From the NCBI GenBank assembly GCA_012845835.1, contig JABAKD010000009.1, positions 6,077,324 through 6,141,323 on the forward strand: a stretch of 64,000 bases of DNA. The letters run 5' to 3'. The DNA is from Undaria pinnatifida (Eukaryota > Sar > Phaeophyceae > Laminariales > Alariaceae). The notes beneath the pieces are model-generated. The model ran no database searches. It was given only the letters and a program-made list of their open reading frames with translations, and had not been told where the DNA came from. A program made the translations under genes and the position numbers. This document shows, piece after piece, positions 56,791-64,000 of this stretch; position 1 is the first letter of the stretch, and the number at the start of each line of letters is the position of its first letter.

Positions 56791-58379
56791 GTCTATCAAC
56801 TGGCTATCTGTTTATCTGTAGTGCATTCCCGTCTGTCTGTTTGCCTGAGTGTGACTAGCATGCCAATGTTTTCGTCGCTCGAACATCATGTGGCTATACT
56901 CCTCAGGGAAGCCCCTCTCTTTCTTCCCTCCTTCGCCACGGTGATCTCACGCGGCCTGCTAGGTTCTTATCTGGCGAAAACGGTGAGATATACTTTAGAC
57001 CAGAACAATTAGTGAATGCAATAACTGTCGATGCAACAACATTATCGACGCAAGCAGTCTACTTCTCTGTGGAACATGTAGTATCGATGCAATACGATAA
57101 CAGGCAAATTGTACGTAGCAGCAATCACAGTACTCTACGTACCGTGGAGGGGAGGGGGGAGAAGAGCCTGCTTTGCGGGTCGGGGTCTGAGTGATGGCTA
57201 GCGAGGGAAAAGGACAAAGAAGAGCGACGACAGAAGATGGGACGAGAAAGAAAAAATAACAAGACCGGAACGTTTTATGTCTATGCAATGCGTGCTGTAA
57301 GAGTAGTATTATAAATAGCATCGATTGCACTACCGGGTATATACGTAGTGTCTTCCTGCTATCAGCGGTGTTTAGTGTTTTGCTTTATTTGTTGTTCATG
57401 ATCCCTATAGCCTTTTGTTTTACTCCCTCGCCCGTCTGTAATCGCAACTTAGGTCTGGGGTCTCAAAGCCCGCCCCCCCCCCCCCCCCCCCCCCATCCCC
57501 TCCGCTAGTACAACAATAGACCCCCTCCCCTCCGTTAGTACAACAACAGGTACCTGTACAACCTCTGGTTATAATACTGCTGTTACTTCCATCTTGTGTA
57601 GCCCGATCACGACGATTGGAACTCAGCGCGATTACGATATATATAGCCAAATAGCTTGGCACTTCTCACTTGTAGAGCAAAAAAATGGATCAGAGCCAAA
57701 CACCTACCACGACGCGTGTCAAGAGTGAGCCAGCCAAAGACCCACCGCCACGTGTGAAGGATCAGAGGGTTTCAGGACGACCCAAAAAAACGCTGGGCTG
57801 ACTTCGATTTGTTTTGTAAAGGAACACGATGACATTAGCCGCCACCGACTGAATGTTTTTTTTTTTCTCCCTCTTTGGCCTTTATTGGTTCTAATCCTCG
57901 TTCTTGTTTCTTCGCCTTTTAGCTCAGATCCCGGTGATCTCAAGGCAGGACTCTCAGATTCGGGGCATCTCAAGGCAGGATCCCCCCCCCCCCCCTTCCC
58001 TTCCGATACACGCCACGTTCGCTTTTTATCGCCCGAAACGGTCCGCAGTGGTCTCAAAGGTAACACGGTACAATCGGGAAGCGAATCCAGGAAACTCCTC
58101 GATGGGATCGTGTTCGGCATAATGCCTTCACGGGGGGGAAAACCAAAGCAATAACTTGTTTATACGTCGGCGACCACACCACACAACACATGCACACAAC
58201 CTACTACGGGTGCGTGCACCACGAATATTGAAGCACGCATACACACATTGCTATTTCGTGTGCCTGCCGACCAATACAACAGCAGTGTATATATTATTCA
58301 TCGCAATGCACAAGTACTTTTCTTGTCCCATTTTCCAAAATTCGTGATGCGAACCACATACTACATACGGGTGCATGTG
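56791..58379. other. Gene-free stretch
   Basis: Poly-C runs occur at 57473-57494 and 57979-57991. A duplicated TTAGTACAACAA/CCCCCTCCCCTCCG block lies at 57500-57550. I find no exon with splice sites and coding character. Confidence 0.4.
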
Positions 58380-58672
58380 CACACGTTATATATCTACTTC
58401 TCCGGGGGGTCTGCACGGGACAAGACGACGACCACCATAGCTACCTCCCATACAACGGGCGGGCGCGTATTTCCGATCAGATCGTGACATCTGACTGCGT
58501 AATCTAACATGTGCCATTTGTCTGCGACATGTATCAAGCGAATACATCTGTACATGTTCTACATGCACACCTCTTCGTGGGGCTCTAGACGAGACAAAAA
58601 AAAAACGCCCACCGCAGCCACCTCTCACACAACGGGCGGGCGCGTATTTCCGATCAGATCAACGACAGTGTA
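58380..58672 (+). repeat. Direct duplication of about 110 bp
   Basis: Copies at about 58380-58485 and 58555-58672 share ACAACGGGCGGGCGCGTATT and TCCGATCAGATC, preceded by related CTACTTCTCCGGGG/CACCTCTTCGTGGGG blocks. Confidence 0.85.
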
Positions 58673-59624
58673 ATTTGTGTACGATACTTATCATGGTGCC
58701 TGCAGTAATACTACCCGAAAGGCTTGTAGCACTAGCCACTGCCCGTATGGACGTAAGACGCATGCATGAAAGCATGCATGCATGCACGCGGGCTCTTACA
58801 TAGTACGCATGCATGCACGACAAATCTTACAACCACGTTTTTTTTTTGCCATCCGACAACAACAACGTGGCACTGCTGTATGTAGCGTGCAGCATAAACT
58901 TAGAAGATCGATCACGCTCATAACCAGTTTTTTAGTAAGCAAGGAAGAAGAATACACCCACGGGGACGTAGTAATATATTTTACTCCGGAGTACAAACAT
59001 ACGGGATTGGGAATGTAGTGTAGTGTACGTAGGAGTGCTTCCCCGTCAGCCATATATATATGTTTATGTTTGGGCTATTACCTACAACTATGTAAAACAA
59101 GCCAATTGTACCACTAACTACTAGTAACCTACCCCTGCGTACATGTAGATCCAAGAGAAGACGCTCTGCCATAATAGCACAATTCGATGCGAGTCGACGA
59201 GGGCAGAAGTAGCCGGAATATTCTCGCGATGAAAGAATGAATGCACGCGCACCGTAGCGGGGAGGGCGGAGAAGCGCCTGTTTATCATGACCCCGGACCT
59301 AAGGCACGCCCAGAGAGGGAGAAGGAGAAAGAAAAAATGCGAAGACAACAAAAGGGGTGAGCTAAAAAAAAAAAAAGTACGTAGCACTTCCCGGCTAAAA
59401 CATTTTCTGAATATGACGGGGTTCCTTAACCCCTTTAGAGCCCCAAAATCCCTCCCTATACTAACTTCAAGTAAATTTGTCCCCCAAAAGGGTTTCCAGT
59501 TGTGAAGGCGTTAACCCTCCTTTCTACCCAAACTCGTCGGAAAGAAGCTCACTCATGTTTTGGTAATAACATTGTTTTTTTGTGTCCCTAGGCCATCATG
59601 GGCTGAACTTTCAGTTTACTCCAC

Positions 59625-59716
59625 AAATAAGTCAGTTTGTGTGTAAGATATACTACAGCACTCCTCAAATAAGTCAGTTTGTGTGTAAGGTATACTACAG
59701 CACTCCTCAAATGGCG
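59625..59716 (+). repeat. 46-bp tandem duplication
   Basis: CAAATAAGTCAGTTTGTGTG plus TACTACAGCACTCCT occurs twice in direct succession. Flanking sequence (58673-60896) has no gene that I can support. Confidence 0.9.
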
Positions 59717-60896
59717 AAGGAGCCTCACAAAAAGTTGCTGCATGCAGCACCTTCTACCGTACAGTGTGCCAAACAATGAGCAACCCAAGGAGCGGCGATG
59801 ATGGTAGGTGCAATAACTGTGCACTATGGGGGGTTGTGCGTGTTTAAGGCAGAGATTTCACGCAGGTGACGAAGAGAATGGATTGAGTGAGAAGGATCCG
59901 TGTTTGGTTGATTGTTTCAGTTTTTTTTTTTTTGCGTGTAGAACGAATTGCTACTTGTACGCACTGCACATTGCCGGAAGGCAAACTAAATGCTGACCTC
60001 ACCTATGGCTCTCCCTGTCGATGCCTGCATGTGGTCTAGAAAGAGTCGAGCAATGTACGAAAACAATGACGTTTATGACACCAATTATCAGTCCCACGCA
60101 TGCATATTGACAACCCGGTGCTGCTGGGTGCAGCAACCCTGCCCTTCCGTGTTAGAGGACAATACAGTTAGTGCCGGAACTACACTGCAAGAATTGTTGT
60201 TGTAAACACGCCCGCTCGCAGCATGCTACCACACGTACGTACGGTAGATTCACCCACCCTAGACTGCGTTTGTTAGGTGAGACCGCGATTGCTTCTAAAT
60301 GTTTAGGAGTTCTTTGTTCCTAGACCTCAAATAATTTTGAATATTGCCAATAATATCGGCCTACTGCTGTACCTCCGCCTGTCTGTGTGTTACCCTTGCA
60401 TCGACCTTTTCCCTATTGATATTACACCCCCCTCGTTTGTACCCTCCACAGTATCCGCCCCTCTAATAAGAAGCCGTGATATTGACCTAGTTTTATATTT
60501 CTCATTTAAGAAATAGTGTCCTCCACTATGGCAACTTTATATGCTCCCGAATTCCTTGTTTCCGCGGAATCTCAGGCTGAGTTTATCCTCGGGTTCTTTC
60601 TGATGAGGGGGGGGCGGTAGTATTAATAGCGTGATATTCGAATCCCAAGCCTCAGCTGGGTTCCACCTCCACGACACGGGGATGGGTGTGGGTCCCCCCC
60701 CCTTCCTCCCAGCTCTGCCTCCTTCTGTTCGGGTGTGCATATCTGCTTGTATCTGTTTGAAGTTTGTAATCCTACTCGAATGATCCTCTGGATTGTATCA
60801 TATGTATATATGTGCGTGATGTATGTGCACAGTCTATAGTTAGGAACAAGGCACACACACGCAGTTAGTTGACCAGAGCCCCCCTTCGTGGAGTCA

Positions 60897-60983
60897 TTTT
60901 TTTTTTTTTTTTTCCTTCTTACACTTTCACTTTCCAGCTCCTGGACAAGCCGTGGTCACAGGTGTCGTCCCTTCTCCCCCCCC
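60897..60983 (-). mobile_element. SINE family B, 5'-truncated copy
   Basis: A poly-T run (poly-A tail on the minus strand) is followed by CCAGCTCCTGGACAAGCCGT and GGTCACAGGTGTCGTCCC. The tRNA-like head is missing, the common result of incomplete reverse transcription. Confidence 0.8.
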
Positions 60984-61285
60984 GAGTCATACATCCCTCT
61001 GACTGGTGTTGCACGTATGACCTTCCCGATATCTAATGCACGAGTATCATACATTGCTTTCTTGTCTTTCTTTTCTTGCTTTTCTTGTCTTTTTCTTCTC
61101 TTTGCCTGCCTTTTTCGTTTTGTTTCGTTTTTCTTCTCTTTTCTTTCCTTTCCTTTATCTTCTTTCTTTTCTTGTTTCTTTTTCTCCAATTGACTTACGC
61201 CTGTCGTGCGTATGCGTAGTGATAGATACTACGTGTAATATATACGTGGTAGTCTTCGTGCAATCGGAATATTTGGTTTCTCCAG

Positions 61286-61530
61286 GCGTGAGTAGTGAGA
61301 CGTATGCACAGGCCTGGACCTGGCACATCGTAGACTGACTCCCGATTTCACTTTTATATATACTATGTTTCTGGTGGAGGCATGAATTGCGTCAGCTGTG
61401 ATATATGCGTGTGCCACCTTGGGTTGTGTATGTTTTTCCCTGGGGTATTCCTCAGGTCCAGAGTGACTGGAGCCTGTCCTGTGACCACGGACTTGATTAT
61501 GTGAGTTAATGTGAGAACAACAACAATACC
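61286..61530 (+). mobile_element. SINE-like family A copy (left arm)
   Basis: It runs from GTGAGTAGTGAGACG through CCTGTCCTGTGACCACGGAC to a short AACAACAACAAT tail. Confidence 0.8.
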
Positions 61531-61620
61531 TGGTATACATCAACAGAGGAATGGGAAAGGGGATAGGAGAATGATATACGATGGAATAAGACTCGCACAA
61601 CTGGCAGACCACGCGGTCAT

Positions 61621-61957
61621 ATTGTCTGGTGGTCTGGTGGGATGTCTATCTGTCTCGTTTTTTTTTTTTTTTTCTTCACACACTTCTACTTTCCAGCTTC
61701 TGGACAAGCCGTGGTCACAGGTGTCGTCCCTTCTTCCCCCCGTTTCTTGCCTTCAAGGTTTTATCGCGCATCGAGGGTTCAGCAATTCCACTGCTCGTCG
61801 ACTATTCATCGAGTGTTGGTTGCTAACTCACGCTCTCGCGCTTTCCGCAAGTCAATTTGTGCACAAGAAAAAGTCCCTACGAATGTATACGAGTATGCAC
61901 TCGGCGGGGCTCAAACTCACGAAATTGACCTATACCAGGCCCGAGGATAACCTGATG
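61621..61957 (-). mobile_element. tRNA-derived SINE family B, full-length copy
   Basis: Minus strand: a head near 61957, a B-box-like GAGTTTGAGCCC (61907-61918), a body, CCTGTGACCACGGCTTGTCC, then a poly-A tract (61658-61672) followed by CATCCCACCAGACCACCAGA. It lies in the loop of the inverted repeat. Confidence 0.8.
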
Positions 61958-61964
61958 ACCTGAT

Positions 61965-62199
61965 TGTTGTTGTTCTCACATTAACTCGCATAATCAAGTC
62001 CGTGGTCACAGGACAGGCTCCAGTCACTCTGGACCTGAGGAATACCCCAGGGAAAAACACAAACAACTCAAGGTGGTACACGCATATATATCACAGCTGA
62101 CGCAATTCATGCCTCCACCAGAAACATATAAAAAGTGAAATCGGGAGTCAGTCTACGATGTGTCAGGTCCATACCGGTGCATACGTCTCATTACTCGCG
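61965..62199 (-). mobile_element. SINE-like family A copy (right arm)
   Basis: TTGTTGTTGTTCTCACATTA is followed by the family-A body and ends ATTACTCGCG near 62199, matching the 2151-2430 copy in length and ends. Confidence 0.8.
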
Positions 62200-62502
62200 C
62201 CTGGAAAAACCGACTATGACCGCTTGCCACTCAAGAAAGACTACCACGTATATATTACACGTGGTATCTATCACTACGCATACGCACAACAGACGCAAGT
62301 CAATTGGGAAAAAGAAACAAAGAAAGGAAATTAATGGAAAGGAAAGGAAAGAAAAGAGAAGAAAACGAAAAAAAAAACGAAAAAGGAAAGGAAAGAAAGG
62401 AAAAGACAAGAAAAGCAAGAAAAGACAAGACAAGGAGCTGAGGAGAGGAAGCAGCGAAAGAAAAAGAGAAAAAAAAATGTCATACATACTGGCAGACCCT
62501 AG

Positions 62503-62709
62503 GAACTGGCTCAAGACGGCATTGGGCTCATAGAGGGTATCAAGTGCATCATCAATGACACTGGGGAGAGAACGCAACATGGCGAAGATGTCAGGGCGGT
62601 CTTACGCTATCTTGTGACGGCCATTGGAAGGCCCATAACTTTCAAGACGATGATGGCCAAACCCAGACTTCAGTCTCTTGGGCTGATACGCCTCCGGGGC
62701 GACCGGCAA
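62503..62709 (+). pseudogene. Orphan exon-like fragment
   Basis: After an acceptor-like GCAGACCCTAG, 69 open codons have natural amino-acid composition: ELAQDGIGLIEGIKCIINDT, then DVRAVLRYLVTAIGR, then MMAKPRLQSLGLIRLRGD. A family-B SINE interrupts it at 62710. No partner exon is found nearby. It may be a gene fragment or the edge of a broken gene; family unknown. Confidence 0.4.
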
Positions 62710-63047
62710 TTTGTCTGGTGGTCTGGTGGGATGTCTATGGGTCTGTTTTTTTTTCTTTTTCTTTTTCACACACTTCTACTTTCAAACTTCTGGACAATCC
62801 GTGGTCACAGGTGTCGTCCCTTCCCCCCCCCGGTTCTTGCGTTCAAGTTTTTATCGCGGCGCATAGGGTTCATCAATCCCACTGCTCGTCGATTATTCAT
62901 CGAGTGTTGCTAACTCACGCCCTCGCACTTTCCGCAAGTCAATTTGTGCACAAGAAAAAGTACCTACGAATTTATACGAGTGTATGCACTCGGCAGGGCT
63001 CGAACTCACGAAATTGACCCATACCAGGCTCGAGGATAACCTGATAT
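62710..63047 (-). mobile_element. tRNA-derived SINE family B, full-length copy
   Basis: Minus strand: head ATATCAGGTTATCCTCGAGC, B box GAGTTCGAGCCC (62996-63007), body, CCTGTGACCACGGATTGTCC, A-rich tail and CCACCAGACCACCAGACAAA. It is highly similar to 61621-61957, so both are young. Confidence 0.85.
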
Positions 63048-63315
63048 CTGAGTCTGGTGTCTTGTACATGTGTCTGTCTGTGGTCTGTCTGTGGTCTGTG
63101 GTCTGAGGTCGGGACACGAAATCCTCATCCTTATTATATACAGTAACACGCTAAGGTGGTCGTGACGTTTTTTTGGATCTTTGAAAATATCTTGGTTATA
63201 ACACCCTCTTCACAAGGCGTCGACTCCTAAGCTCCACTCGGCCTCCGACGGCTTCGCGGTGCCGCCACGTCCCATCCGCACAGCAGCACTACAACGTGCC
63301 GGCGAAAGAATGGGC

Positions 63316-63475
63316 GTCGGTGCCCCACCTCGGCGAGGGGTTAGCGTGGAAATCGCCCTCCCGGGGACGGCTCGCTTGCCCCCCCCCGCTTTTTCACGTA
63401 CAACAACAACAACATGTCGGTGCCCCACCTCGGCGAGGGGTGAGCGTGGAAATCGCCCTCCCGGGGACGGCTCGC
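63316..63475 (+). repeat. 60-bp direct duplication
   Basis: Copies at 63316-63375 and 63416-63475 differ by one base (GGGGTTAGCG vs GGGGTGAGCG), separated by 40 bp of C-rich and ACAACAACA sequence. The remainder to 64000 holds nothing I can assign. Confidence 0.95.
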
Positions 63476-64000
63476 GCCGTGTAGCTTTTTCTACTCGTCG
63501 ATTCAGTCGTAGTTACACGGGGAGCCCGAACCATATAATACAATCACGGCAGCGTAAACATATCGTAGTGGCGTCGTAATGTGATGATGCGTCATGAAAG
63601 TCGTGCATGGTTGAGTTTGTTGTACGTATTATACTATTAACATTAATACTCGTAGTATCATCGTGATATACAAGTGCGAGCGAGAAACCAGCTTTGAGCT
63701 GTGAGAAAGACGCCAACAAGGAGAAACGAACAAACAACTTTGTAAAGACCTACTTCGTATATTAATACTTCAAATGAATTTGAAACTCTTTTCAAAACGA
63801 ACTTGAACTCTCCTTCCGTTTCCCTAAAAAAAGTGACTCGAAGAGTGTGATCTTGAAGGTCTGGAGATACTACTACTCACAGCTCACATCAACGAAGAAG
63901 ATAGATGTGAAAAACACATTACAAAAACGTAATGATGTCGAAGCCTAAGCCAGCGTGCTGTAGCCGTGTGGCGTGTGGGTGCTGTCTGCTGTATGAGCAC

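Larger units (their letters stand above)
61055..62440. repeat. Large imperfect inverted repeat, arms of about 475 bp
   Basis: The left arm 61055-61530 and right arm 61965-62440 are reverse complements along their length. This includes TCTTTTCTT/AAGAAAAGA tracts, a shared block around ACGTGTAATATATACGTGGT, and one family-A SINE in each arm. The 434-bp loop contains a family-B SINE. Confidence 0.85.

Noticed and set aside
1-64000. CRISPR array, operons, prokaryotic defence islands
   Set aside because: Direct repeats here have degenerate or absent spacers and the genes are spliced eukaryotic genes; nothing supports a prokaryotic system.

Overview
This is nuclear DNA from an intron-rich eukaryote. 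Genes are split into many short exons with GT-AG (one GC-AG) introns. The introns carry microsatellites, minisatellites and SINEs, and there is no operon-like packing. A centriolar PIBF1/CEP90-type protein implies a lineage that builds flagella. A plant/stramenopile-type TauE/SafE exporter and the intron style fit a brown alga (Ectocarpus-like); the taxon is my inference, not proven here.

Layout. (1) 1-462: the last two exons of an unidentified plus-strand gene cut by the window edge. (2) 463-6214: gene-free. It holds a decayed non-LTR retrotransposon (about 1500-3270) interrupted by a SINE-like element (2151-2430) and a tiny LTR element (TRIM, 2492-2877, with TSD GCAC), plus two arrays of a GGTGCGGTTCGG-type satellite. 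(3) 6215-18409 (+): a complete nine-exon TauE/SafE membrane protein of 550 aa with a 6.7-kb first intron. (4) 18410-22394: gene-free tandem repeats between convergent genes. (5) 22395-34751 (-): a 17-exon gene for a 1107-aa coiled-coil protein that I identify as PIBF1/CEP90. Its introns hold some of the most extreme simple repeats in the window, including nearly 1 kb of CTCC-type polypyrimidine. (6) 34752-35246: a short divergent promoter interval. (7) 35247-51209 (+): a gene for a roughly 2043-aa Ser/Arg-rich protein. It has a 4.7-kb first exon encoding about ten ~90-aa repeats with an RRxSMRC motif, followed by eight short helical exons and duplicated candidate terminal exons. (8) 51210-64000: gene-poor, with SINEs, a large inverted repeat, palindromic tandem arrays and one orphan exon-like fragment.

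The exon models were built by hand from reading frame, splice sites and intron phase. All three long models close in frame: coding lengths of 1653, 3324 and 6132 nt are each divisible by three. Function is firm for TauE/SafE, strong for PIBF1/CEP90 and unknown for the giant repeat protein. The genes do not look functionally linked. The most interesting material is the mobile and repeat DNA: the nested retroelements, two SINE families sharing a core, and intronic arrays whose repeat unit contains the adjoining splice site.
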